Shown here: positions 1-10,138 of the stretch, in pieces
Layout: each line of letters begins with the position of its first letter
How positions within the stretch are numbered: the stretch's first letter is position 1
Source of the DNA: Jaltomata sinuosa
Taxonomy: Eukaryota; Streptophyta; Magnoliopsida; Solanales; Solanaceae
Reading direction: 5' to 3'
DNA: 64,000 nt
NCBI GenBank assembly: GCA_003996215.1
Contig: QJPP01000811.1
Coordinates: 548,519-612,518 of the forward strand
Made by a program: the position numbers and the translations under genes
Notes under the pieces: generated by a model
What the model was told of the DNA's origin: nothing
Seen by the model: the letters and a program-made list of their open reading frames with translations, nothing else
Databases searched by the model: none

Positions 1-1195
1 ATTTTATATTTGACGGGATATATATGTTTATATTGTAAAATTATAGTATATTATATATAAGATTTTTTATTGTAACATACATATAAATGATTTATAATTT
101 ACTCATACCATATATTTTTTTCACAAAATATATTTATTTTATATTTTTCAGAATACACAACACATGATGTTTACGTTAAATATATCTTATTTATTTTTAA
201 TATTGTATAATATAATTAATTAAATATGATTTATATCGGATTGAAGAGCAATAAGATTTTTGGATAAATTGTTTGAATGAGGTGGTCGGTGAGTATTTTC
301 TTTCAAATTCTATGGAAGAGATATTTTTTGCAAGAAAATTTGAAAAAAATAATTTGAGTTGTGTAATAGGAAGAGAATATAGGAGGGAAAATATTTTTTT
401 AGCTGGAAAATAAGAAAAAATTAATTTGGAATTCATCTGAAATTTATTGTATTGCAATAATTATGGTATAATTGACTGAAATTCGAGCAACAACAATTTA
501 GGATAAAAATGGGGGTTCCGATTAAGGAAGGATTGGCCATTAAATTATTGGATATTATTGATATAAGTTTTTGAGGTTTTTGGCCATTAACTTGTTGGCT
601 ATTTGTTGATGTATTAAATGTTATGCTAATAATTTGTAATGTCATTTTTAATGTTGCATAATTATGTTATTTTCTCAAACATTTATAGGATGAATGAGAA
701 GAATTTATTGAGTACATCTTTTAGCTTTTCTCAATTGAATAGAAAAACTTAAGCAAATAGTCATCTCTGGCCGACAAGTCAAACCTCATATTAACTAGTA
801 TTATGCGTCTCAATAAAATTAGTGATTTAAAGTCAAATTTTTCTAAGAGGTGTTAAATATATACACATATAAAATAATAATAATAATAATTTAAAGTTGC
901 ATTTTAATTCTTACATATTATTACTTATTTTTACTATGTATTCTTAAGAGACATAAAATATTTAACTTCACACAGTAATATTATTATTTATAAAGACAAA
1001 GTTTGGTTCTAATTAATAAGATGTTAGTCATTTATTTTCAATGAAACACCTTGGATGTTATTGTAAAAAATTTATTTATTAATATGAAGATTTGAGTTAT
1101 TTAATTTAAAGTTCTAAAATATTTCTGCTAAATCGTAGATAGTTTTTCTCCTTCTTTATATATTTACCTTTTTTTAACCATCTTCAATATTGTTT
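1..1195. other. AT-rich intergenic DNA, no gene seen
   Basis: The stretch is strongly AT-rich with many short homopolymer and TA-rich runs. The short open frames on the minus strand (197-457 and 433-645) are low-complexity, lack a promoter context and resemble no family I know. I see no RNA gene or clear transposon terminus here. Confidence 0.6.
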
Positions 1196-3663
1196 TAACA
1201 ATAACAACAACAACATACCCAGTGTAGTCTCACAAAGTAAGGTCTGGGAGGTTAGAGTGTACGCAGTCTGTACCACTATCTCAAATGTGAGGAAGAGAGG
1301 TTGTTTTCGATAGACTCCCGACTCAGGACAAAAATAGGCTAGTAAAGACATAATAAATGAGCATGAAATAATAGGTAGTAACAAAACTAACAGATAGTAG
1401 CAAAAATAATACTATCACAAAATAATACTATAATCGATCTACCCAAAATAACAAACATCACCAAAAACTCCAACAAGTGAAACGCTACGACTACTAGTAT
1501 AGACCACAAAATACAACACTCCTACCTACTAGCATGGATGCACTCCCTCCTACTATCCCTCTACCCTAATACGCATTCTCCACACCTTTCTATCTAGGGT
1601 CATGTCCTCAGTAAGCATTAACTGCTCCATGTCCTGTCTAATCACCTCCCTCCAATATTTCTTCGGTCTACCTCTACCTCTTCTGAAACCATCCATAGCC
1701 AACCTCTCACACCTCCGTACTGCGGTATCCGCGCGCCTTCTCATCACCTGCCCAAACTATTTCAACTTCATTTTTCGCATCCTGTCTTCCACCGAAGTCA
1801 CTCCTACCTTATCTCGAATAATCTCATTTATAATCTTATCTCTCCTAGTAAACTCACACATCCATCACAATATCCTCATCTCTGTCACCTTTATCTTTTG
1901 GATGTGAGAGTTCTTGACAGGCCAATACTTTATCCCAAACAACATCATTGGTCTAACCGTCACTGTGTAGAACTTGCCTTTAAGTCTAAGAGGCATCTTC
2001 TTATCACACAATACGCTTGATGCGAGTCTCCATTTTATCCATCCTGCACCAATACGGTGGGTGACATCCTCATCAATCTCTCCATTACCCTGGATAACAG
2101 ATCCAATTTGAAACTACCTCTCTTTTGAATGGTCTGAGAATCAAGCCTCACCACCACATCAACCTCATAAGTCACCTCACTGAACTTACACTCCAAATAT
2201 TTTGTCTTGGTCCTTCTCAACTAGACCCTTTAGACTCCAGGGCATGTCTCCAAGCCTTTAACTTAGAATTTACTCTTCCACGAGTCTTGTCAATCAAAAC
2301 TATATCATCCGCAAATAACATACATCAAGACACCTCACCTTGAATTTGTTCGCATTAATACATCCATCACCAAGGCAAATAAAATGGGCTAAGGATCAAC
2401 CCCGGGTGCAAACCCATCAATTTGGGGAAGTGCTTTGAGTCCTCTTCCTTACTTGAGTCTTGGCACCATCGTACATGTCCTTAATCGACCTAGTGTAAGC
2501 CACAGGTATACCTCTAGCCTCCAAGCATCTCCAAAGAACCTCCTTAGGGACTTTGTCATAAGTCTTTTTTAGATCGATGAACACCATGTGTAAGTCCTTC
2601 TTTCTCTCCCTATGTTTCTCGACCAGTCTCCTTACGAGATGAATAACTTCTGTAGTTGAGCGTCCTAGCATCAATCCAAACTGATTCTTGAAAATGGTTA
2701 CGATCCTCATCAACCTCAACTCCCCCACTCTCTCTCAAACCTTCATCGTGTGACTTAATAACTTGATACCCCTATAATTGTTGCATTTATGATGTCATCC
2801 TTGTTTTTGTACAATGAAATTATCATACTCTATCTCCAAGCTTCGACCATCTTCGTTGTCTTGAAAGTGACATTAAATAAATCGGAAAGCCGCTCCATAC
2901 CTGCCACTCATGTGCTCTTCCAAAAAGCCACCGGAATCTCATTTGCCCCAGTCTATCTACCCCTATGGAACCTCTAAATAGCACCCTTAACCTCCTCAAC
3001 CCTTATACGCCTACAATAACCATAGCTGTGACGCCTCTATGAGTACACCAAATCCCCTATCACAATGCTTTTGTTCCTCTCTTTATTCAAGAGTTTATGA
3101 AAGTATGACTGTCATCTTCTCCTAATGGATACCTCTTCCATCAAAACTTTGACATCCTCATCCTTGATGCACTTCACTTGGTCAAGGTCCCGAGCCTTCA
3201 TCTATATAGATTTGGCTAGCCTGCATAGCTTTTTTTTCCCACATCTATTAGTCAATTCTGTATATAAGCTTTCAAAAGTTGTTGTCTTAATCATCGTAAC
3301 CGCTAACTTAGCTTCTTTCCTAGCTACCTTGTACTCCTCCCTATTCGTCTGCTTCTCCTCCTCATCCTTACTCTCTACCCACTTAGCATAAGTCCCCTTC
3401 TTAGCCTTTGCGTTCCTTTTAGCTTCTTGATTCCACCACCAGTCTCCCCGATGCTTACCATATCGGCCTTTCGAGACACCCAATACCTCTCTAGTCATCT
3501 CCATGATGCAATTGGAAGTTGAATCCCACATATTATTCGCATCCCCTCTACTATTCCAAACCCCCACAGCCCTCAACTTCTCTCCTATATCCAAGGAACT
3601 GGTCACAGTCCATCTACCCCACCTAACCCTGAGTTTCAATGTTTCAAGTGAAAATAAAATCAC
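1196..3663 (-). mobile_element. 5'-truncated RTE-type LINE retrotransposon, decayed
   Basis: This is a non-LTR retrotransposon remnant read on the minus strand. The endonuclease-to-RT linker lies at 3202-3663 (HRGDWWWNQEAKRN, then KVARKEAKLAVT). Reverse transcriptase pieces follow at 2417-2728 (NQFGLMLGRSTTEVIHLVRR, MVFIDLKKTYDKVP) and 2035-2220 (ECKFSEVTYEVDVVV). The C-terminal piece at 1553-1747 contains RGRGRPKKYWREVIRQDMEQ. The pieces are in different frames with stops, so no functional protein is made. The 3' tail at about 1196-1330 ends in a (TTG)n tract, seen on the plus strand as caacaacaacaacat. The endonuclease domain is missing, which fits 5' truncation during insertion. Placement in the RTE clade rests on remembered motif similarity. 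Confidence 0.85.
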
Positions 3664-4123
3664 AAAATTCTTAAAAATTTTGGAGCTTCAAAATTTTGTT
3701 TGTCTAAAGTAAACACTTTACTAGCTTCACCTTTGAGCTGGCCTTAAGGGTGAGAATAGTACGATATTGAAGACTTTGGTTCAGTAATTTTGGGTTTCAA
3801 TATTAATAATACTATACCATTATTGTACCAAGTTAATTCGGTATAGTTCAATATTTTTAAGTTCAATTTTGACACATTGATACTGTAAATCGATAATCAT
3901 AATTTATTTGATTTTGACTTTTATACTCAAATAATAGAGAATTATAATTTAGGCTTTTCAAGAAACAACTCAATTATATCATACTAACAAAACTTACACA
4001 TATAGAAATATTCAAAGAAAAAGTACAAGCAACTTTATTCGTTAATTAATTACACAAAAAAGATATTTCACTCAAGATAGAGTAGTCAAAGTTTCAAATA
4101 ATTAGTTTTTTTATTAATAGTGA
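3664..4123. other. AT-rich spacer with a possible decayed MITE
   Basis: No coding potential is seen. The part from about 3745 to 3900 has GGTGAGAATAGTACG followed by TTCGGTATAGTTC-type repeats, which recalls degenerate hAT-like MITEs of nightshades. I cannot define both ends, so I do not call an element. Confidence 0.3.
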
Positions 4124-4195
4124 CACTACTAAAAAATGCCTCAAAATAGACACAACGAAATCGACGAATTGGATCGGTCAAATTAATTGAGGAAA
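4124..4195. mobile_element. Possible CACTA-type transposon terminus
   Basis: The sequence starts CACTACTAAAAAATG, close to the CACTACAAGAAAA-type terminal repeat of plant CACTA (En/Spm) elements. It is followed by about 60 bp of unrelated sequence before a LINE fragment. No matching opposite terminus was found nearby. This would be a truncated end only, and chance similarity is possible. Confidence 0.3.
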
Positions 4196-5230
4196 AACTG
4201 ACCTTGTCCAACGGAATATGTGGAGTGCAAGTTTAATGAGGTGTCACGTGTGACCAACGTGGAAGTGAGGCTTGACATGCATGTTATCTAGAAGAGAGGT
4301 AGCTTCAAGTACCTAGGGTCTATTATCCAGGGTAATGGTGAAATTGACGAGGATGTTACCCATCATATTGGTGCAGGGTGGAGGAAATGGAGGCTCACAT
4401 CCGGGGTCTTGTGTGATAAGAAAGTGCCTCCTAAACTGAAAGGCAAATTCTACAGAGTAGAAGTTAGACCAGCTATGTTATATGGGGCGAAATGTTAGCC
4501 GGTCAAAGACTCTCACGTCCAGAAGATGAAGGTGGCGGAGATGAGGATGTTACACTGGATGTGTGGATTTACTAGGAGGAATAGAATAAGAAATGCGGAT
4601 ATCTGAGACAAGTTGAGAGTGTCATCGGTGGAAGACAAGATACGGAAAGTGAGATTGAGATAGTTCAGGCATATGAGGAAGAGATGCGCGGATTCCCCTG
4701 TATGACGGTGTGAGAGACTGGCTATAAATGGTTTAAAGAGAGGTCAAGGTAGATCGAAGAAATATTGGAGAGAAGTGATTAGGCGGGATTTGGTGCAATT
4801 ACAGCTTACCGAGGACATGGCCTTAGATAGGAAGGTGTGGAGGGCTCGAATTAGAGTAGAAGGTTAGTAGGTGGATTAATAGTAAGGAGGAGTGCATTGT
4901 CTTGTTGCTATTTTTAGTAGTGTTAGGACTACTCTTGTAGTTGTTGTTTTATCTGTGTCTGATACTTGCTTCATGTAGTTCTTCGTGTAGTTAGATTGTC
5001 ATATTATTTTGTTGTAGTATAGTTTTTATGGCTTACTTGTTGTTTTGTTTATTGGCTTTATTCCTTGGACTCTTTGTATGTCATTTTTTGGGTCTTTTTG
5101 AGCTAAGGGTCTATCGAAAACAGCCTCTTTAGTTCATCCTGGGGTAAAGGTACGGTCTGCGTACATTCTACCCTCCCTAGACCCCACTATGTGAGAATTT
5201 ACTGGGTATGTTGTTGTTGTTGTTGTTGTT
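4196..5230 (+). mobile_element. 5'-truncated RTE-type LINE fragment, decayed
   Basis: This is a second LINE copy of the same family as the one at 1196-3663, in the opposite orientation. Conceptual translation gives the C-terminal RT region with EYVECKFNEV, KRGSFKYLGSIIQ, AGWRKWRL, KYWREVIRRDLVQLQLTED and VWRARIRVEG. It is interrupted by stop codons, several at former Trp or Arg positions. The 3' tail carries the family end (GTACGGTCTGCGTACATTCT, then CTGGGTATG) and finishes in a (TTG)n run at 5211-5230. Only the last roughly 1 kb of the element was inserted or kept. Confidence 0.85.
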
Positions 5231-5431
5231 AGCTAGCTAATGTAATTGTTAATTTTATAGATTTATATTAAATTTAGATAACTAAATTTGTTAATTCGAT
5301 ACTTTAATTTGAATTCATTATTTTGTTAATTTTAAATTAGTAAATTTGTGTTCTTTTTATTGTTAATTTGTGAATTTTTTTGTCTTTAAATGTGAACGTT
5401 ATTGTTAATTGAAATTATTTTTGTCATGATC

Positions 5432-5890
5432 CAAAATTTCATGGGTTGTGATGGCACTTATCCCAACCCAACCATGGTAGATAAGTCAAACTCAACAAAC
5501 ACAATGAACTCGAAAAGAAGATAAATAGTAAGACAACGATACGTATATAAGTAAAAATAACCCCAAAAGAATCCTCAAACGAAATCAAGAAAACATAACA
5601 TCATAAATTCCACGACTCAGTTGCCACAAGTACAAGAGTGATGCTAATACAGAATGTCATAACTGAAATACAACCATGTCTAAGAAAGAAATAAAGACAG
5701 AAATAAAAGATAGAGGAAGTCAGGACAGTCTCTGAAGTAGGAGCTCACCACAGCTTCAATTCAGGGAGCATTGCACGAAATACCCGATCACGCATCGCGA
5801 GGACCACTCGTACCTAGATATGCATCGAAAAGATGCAGAAAGTAGGAATGAGTATAGTCCACTTGTACTCAGTAGGCAGCATAGGCCTAT
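5432..5890 (-). mobile_element. Truncated Ty3/gypsy-type LTR fragment
   Basis: The plus strand begins TGTCATGATCCAAAATTTCA, the reverse complement of an LTR end of the kind TTTGGATCATGACA, which is common in nightshade gypsy elements. Toward 5890 the sequence resembles the R/U5 part (ctcagtaggcagcataggcc). It stops at AT-rich DNA near 5890 without a matching start. No internal coding region adjoins it. It is probably one end of a solo or broken LTR. Confidence 0.45.
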
Positions 5891-5929
5891 AATTATTTAA
5901 AATTTATTGAATATAAATTTATAAAGTAA

Positions 5930-6704
5930 TTTGAATTATATTAAATTTAAAATATATTAGTCTAAATAAATATTATGGATTAATATAATTGAATTAAACA
6001 ATTAAGTTCAATAAGTACGAAGTTAATTAAGTTCTAATTTTATTGGATTAGTTCATCAAATTGGGCTATAAATGATGAGTCTACTTTGCAAAGCCCAAGA
6101 TGTCATCTTATTCTAGATGCCCAATTTTGTTGCCACGTGTCAAATGACATGGCATACCAAGTCAAGCGAACAAGCCAATGGGATCATGCCACATATAAAA
6201 ATGATGCAGCATGCCTAGTGAAATCAAAGACCAATGAAGATGCGCCATGTGTACAAGTGACATGTTCCGACCAACCAAATATCGTCATGTCACGTAAATC
6301 TGATTGGCCAAAAGAAGTTCGTCTTTACCACAACTCCTCCATCCTACAACCATAAATAGGAGCCTTCTATAATTCAGAAAGGCAACCAGAATTCTAACAA
6401 AAAGATAGAGAGAGCTCGTAGATCATACACTGCAAATTTTTCTACAAGCTACAAATTTAAGCATCCAAGCAATAAAGTTCAAATACAACTCAAGATCAAG
6501 ATCACCAGTTCAAGATCAAGCTCAAAAACCCTTGAATTCAAGTATAAGTCAAGATCAAATTCATCAAATTCACCAAATTCAAGATCAAGCTCAAAGGCCC
6601 TTGAAATTATATTTTGAAAGGAAGAATCAGAGGATTCATAGAGATTGTAACACTCATATATTGAAATCAAATACTACGACTGTTATGATATTTTCTAAAA
6701 TTGA
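5930..6704 (+). mobile_element. LTR-like segment with TATA box and purine-rich repeats
   Basis: The region has a promoter-like layout: a block at about 6070-6340 rich in catgccac/caagtgaca-type words, a TATA-like ATAAATAGG at about 6352-6360, then a transcribed-looking leader. From 6478 to 6610 there are imperfect repeats of CAAGATCAAGCTCAAA. This arrangement recalls the U3-R-U5 of some nightshade gypsy LTRs. No coding region follows, so it may be a solo LTR. The 89-codon ORF inside it (6086-6355) looks like chance. Confidence 0.4.
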
Positions 6705-6706
6705 TA

Positions 6707-7215
6707 CTCCTTCCGTTCCTAAATAAGTGATCTGTTAGCTTTCCCTAAATAAGTGATCTTTTAGATAATCAAGAAGATATTAATAATGTTCTTTCAATTC
6801 TGCCGTTCTTTATATAAAAGAGTTTTACATAACTAACAAACTATTAAACAGTTACTCCCTCTGTCCCACTTTATATGACTCACTTTCCTTTTTAGTCAGT
6901 CCCAAAAAGAATGACACATTTCTACATTTAGTAACAATTTAACTTTAAAATGTTCATTTTACCCTTAATGAAATGATTTACAATCACACAAACATCTAAG
7001 ACTTATTTTAGACCACAAGTTTCAAAAGTCTTCCTTTCTTTCTTAAAGTTCGTGCCATTTAAAGTAACTCATATAAAATGGGACGGAGGGAGTACATCTT
7101 TTTCAAGATATTTATTAAGGATAAGTTAGTAAAAATATTTTTTTTCTAGGAATGAGTAGTTTCTTAAAGGGTGTGACCCAAGCTAAAAAGATCACTTATT
7201 TAAAAACGAAGAGAG
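6707..7215. mobile_element. Stowaway-like MITE (outer member of a nest)
   Basis: Terminal inverted repeats CTCCTTCCGTTCCTAAATAA at the left and ATTTAAAAACGAAGAGAG at the right are flanked by TA on both sides (6705-6706 and 7216-7217). That is the target preference of Tc1/mariner-type Stowaway MITEs. The words AAGTGATCT and AGATCACTT extend the inverted repeat. The interior contains a second complete MITE at 6855-7092. Confidence 0.75.
6855..7092. mobile_element. Stowaway-like MITE nested in the outer MITE
   Basis: The element starts CTCCCTCTGTCCCACTTTAT and ends ATAAAATGGGACGGAGGGAG, flanked by TA at 6853-6854 and 7093-7094. The interior (gtcccaaaaagaatgacacatttctac...) matches the MITE at 18198-18436 in family and length (238 versus 239 bp). 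It lies wholly inside the element at 6707-7215, so it inserted later. Confidence 0.8.
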
Positions 7216-7251
7216 TATAATATTATCTCGTGGGAACCATGTTCTAAGAAG

Positions 7252-7440
7252 GCTAGATAGTGCACCTGGTTGAAAGTTATATTTTCTACCTAGAAGACTA
7301 GGGTTCAATTTTCACTTAATGCATCTTTTCTTTAATTCTTTTAGTGGTGCACCCATATTTTAAAAATCCTAAATATATAGGTGCAACAACTTAAAAAGTT
7401 TTGGGCTCAAATTAGCCCGAGTATTTCAAATCCCATATGA
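7252..7440 (+). mobile_element. Possible tRNA-derived SINE head
   Basis: GCTAGATAGTGCACCTGG at 7252-7269 resembles a pol III A box region, and GGGTTCAATT at 7301-7310 resembles a B box. The spacing of about 35 bp fits a tRNA-derived promoter. The rest has no clear SINE body or poly-A end, so this is tentative. Confidence 0.3.
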
Positions 7441-8325
7441 ATTCTAGTTAAGTGAACAATATTGAAAGGCACCAAAGAGGTGTTGCCCCTATGCAGATGC
7501 CAATATAAAATTGAGAAAACATGGACACTATTTTTTATTTATCCGCACACTAGCTTCATTAGTATTTCCAAATACAACATAATAAAATATAATATGATAC
7601 GTTATGAAATAATACGTAATAATCTTCCAAACAAAGGTAAATTTCATAATAGAATAGATTGCTGAAAAGTTAGTCTGAATCTTTCTAGACTCATTCATGA
7701 TTCTCCTATGTATCATCGATCCTCAAAGCCAGAAGCACGAGCAGGGATGATGATTAAAGGAGTGAGTGAGATTGGGTTTAAAAGAGTGGGTTTAAGTTTT
7801 AAATTAAATATTATATATGGTCAATTATAATAGGTCACATGATTTTCAAAAATTGAAAAACCCATCAAAATTAGTGTTAATTTGAGGGGTATTCTTGAGA
7901 TAAAAAAATAGATTAAGATTATTTTTAAACTAATAGGTGGATGAAGAGTATTTATGAACCTTTTTCCACTAGTTAGAGGTATTTTTGGCTCTTTCCGGTT
8001 AGAAAGATTAACTCATGAAACCAATTATTAGAAATACCATCAATGAAACAAAAGTAGGAATATTACAACCTCAAGGGGCATCGGAGAATTCGAATTCCGT
8101 CAGAATTAGACTATAGAATAGATAAAGCTTGGAAAATTTCTAACTGGATGTCTTTGCAATCTGCCGAGTGATGCTTCAGTACACGGCTGATAGTTTTGGT
8201 CCGAACTCTGAATTTATATTATAATAATTTCTTTAAACATGTACGAATTGCTAATTTATAACTCAATAATATAAAAGGACTAGAATCCAAACTCGACATT
8301 TCAAATCTTAACTCCGCTCTCCACT
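7441..8325. other. AT-rich region downstream of the small peptide gene
   Basis: No gene or recognisable repeat is seen. The part nearest 8325 would hold the 3' untranslated region of the minus-strand peptide gene at 8326-8529. The short ORFs at 7462-7716 are low-complexity and rejected. Confidence 0.45.
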
Positions 8326-8529
8326 TCAGTAGGTTTGGTGTTGCAGCAGAGAAGGACCGTGCAAGGCTTGTAGGCGTCTCTTGGTGCGACCGTGGTGGTT
8401 CTGGTCATTCAATTCTTGATCAGCACAGCCATAATGGGCTATGGCTACTGTGATAAGCAGCACACCTAAACAAAACACTGCATAACATTGTCTTCCCAGT
8501 TGACCAATCATCCCTTGAAAATTCTCCAT
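8326..8529 (-). CDS. Putative small secreted or membrane peptide, unknown family
   Basis: A single-exon 67-codon ORF. Residues about 16-34 form a hydrophobic stretch (AVFCLGVLLITVAIAHYG) that could be a signal peptide or anchor. The rest is polar and basic, with the dibasic run GRTKRRLQALHG at about residues 47-58. The TKRRLQ segment resembles the basic processing sites of plant peptide hormone precursors, and the C-terminal end would be a short peptide finishing QHQTY. I recognise no CLE, IDA, CEP, PSK, RALF or systemin motif. A TATA box lies about 75 bp upstream of the ATG, which supports real transcription. It stands alone, with no neighbour of related function. It could also be a chance ORF downstream of a noncoding promoter. 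Confidence 0.5.
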   Translation of the reverse strand: MENFQGMIGQLGRQCYAVFCLGVLLITVAIAHYGCADQELNDQNHHGRTKRRLQALHGPSLLQHQTY

Positions 8530-8602
8530 CTCTAATATTCCCTCTTTTTGTGTGAAGAAATCGCTCTAAAATGGATATGTAGTGTAATGAGAGAAGTGTA
8601 TT

Positions 8603-8612
8603 CTATATATAG
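8603..8612 (-). promoter_or_regulatory. TATA box of the small peptide gene
   Basis: CTATATATAG lies about 74-83 bp upstream of the ATG at 8529. It is followed at about 30 bp by a CTTCTCTCATTACA pyrimidine/CA context suited to a plant transcription start. This gives a 5' leader of about 45-55 nt. Confidence 0.5.
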
Positions 8613-8615
8613 GCA

Positions 8616-9329
8616 TAGTGACGACACTCATCGATCGGTCAATTATAAAAGAGATAATTAAAAGCTATAGGAAATCAGGGTTCCAGTTACATATTAAAAA
8701 AAATATTAGGTGATTTTTTTCTTTTTGTTTTAGACTTGATGGGCAGAATTATCCCGTACATGTGCTAGTAGAGGATAGCAACCATTTGACACAATAGTTG
8801 AGATACAATTCAAACCTTTGAGATTTTGAACCTGAACACATTGTATTTTAAAAATTATAAGTTCAAAATTTATTAAAATATTAATCATTTTCATATATCA
8901 GTGTTCAGAGCCAAAGTCGTGAATTCAATTATGCCCATAAAAAGTGTTTTGAAGATGCGCACGAACTAACCCAAACACGACTATAATAAAAAAGAATTAC
9001 CAGGGGGAGATAAGAAAACAGGAGGCAATGTAACAGAGGATGACATAGCAGCCGCTGGGAATGTGAAACGACACGCAAAAACTGTGGACTATTATTGTTG
9101 TCATGGTTTCTGCATAATGACAATTGCGGCTTATCATGTAGCACTGTATGTATGCAAATTTTTTTCTGGAAGGAGCTTGTCGTTTTATGTTGGAGTAAAA
9201 TTGCTTCACGCTTCGGCGCTTAGCTCACTGTCGCAACAAACCTACGAGCTGTATATATTCTATTCGTGGGTGAAGGATATAATCAAACACATAGTTTGCA
9301 GGATCATTGAATATTTTTTACTAGTCAGA
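8616..9329. other. Intergenic region, no gene supported
   Basis: The part adjoining 8616 is the upstream region of the small peptide gene. The rest has several overlapping short ORFs on both strands (8929-9209 minus, 9063-9497 plus) without family resemblance or good promoter context. I see no clear repeat termini. Confidence 0.4.
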
Positions 9330-9780
9330 CAATGTAATCACATACAAAGACGAACTACACTGTATAAATTCACAGTCTATGAACATACCTGTTACAGAAG
9401 TTTGTTCCCAAAGTTCGTAGAAGATTCTTCAATCAAGAACACTTTGTTGCAAGAACTTTTTAGAGAAGAAGGAAAACAAAGTGTTTCTGCCTTTTGAGGA
9501 TCTAGGTTTCTGTTAAGAGAACCTATTTATAATTCTAAAGAGGCACAACTCTTCTCAATAGTTGTCTCTTCCTTTTATTTATTAATATAAATATATAGAT
9601 AATCACATATTATTTATCTATTAATATGGATTCGGATTGACCCACATAGGTGACCCGATCCAATTTCCTCCATTGGGCTTTAAACTAACTTGAGAAATGA
9701 CAAGTCTTGAGTTTAGTTGGGTTTCTGAAATACTTTATGCCCTACTTTACCTTCAATAATGTCAATGGTGATTACCACTT
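9330..9780 (-). mobile_element. Possible solo LTR (copia-like)
   Basis: Read on the minus strand there is a TATA box (TTATAAATAGG, about 9518-9528) followed by a leader with AGAAACCTAGATCCTCAAAA and AACACTTTGTTTTCC, a layout I associate with nightshade copia LTRs. No coding region adjoins it and I could not fix the ends or a target duplication. The plus-strand ORF 9063-9497 runs into this segment by chance. Confidence 0.35.
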
Positions 9781-10138
9781 TTTTACTAGTCAATCTCAAA
9801 TTTGAATCTACTACTTGAGAAGGTGACTAGCAGATGGCAAAATTGGACCGTAATTTAATGGATTTTAATCTCAATTGTGTTACTATACAGTTGGGCATTT
9901 CCTATTTTCTTATACACAAAGTGAAAAGATAAAACTAAGAGCAAAATTCAATATTCTTATTTGCATTTTTGTAAATTTTCAGATCAAATTATCGATCTCT
10001 TAATTACAGAGAGATTTACACCGTGCATCCATTGCTGCAATACTGCAATCAGGATCAAATTTACAATCATCATTTCTCCGAAATCAAGTATAATTAAATT
10101 AATAAAAATAATCTAGAATGTGCCTGTTAATAAATAAT
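9781..10138. other. Downstream flank of the MLO gene
   Basis: This AT-rich stretch holds the 3' untranslated region of the minus-strand MLO gene just below 10139. No exact AATAAA was seen on the minus strand, but AT-rich near-upstream elements are present. Nothing else is recognised. Confidence 0.4.

Noticed and set aside
197..645. Short minus-strand ORFs at the left edge
   Set aside because: Low-complexity, AT-driven frames without supporting signals.
1196..5230. The LINE pair as one palindromic transposon
   Set aside because: The two copies have different 5' truncation points, and both have their own LINE 3' tail; independent insertions are simpler.
6086..6355. 89-codon plus-strand ORF
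   Set aside because: It lies in an LTR-like region before its TATA box, so it would not be transcribed as a leader ORF; no family resemblance.
9063..9497. 144-codon plus-strand ORF
   Set aside because: It spans unrelated DNA and an LTR-like segment, shows no family motif and has no suitable promoter; likely chance.
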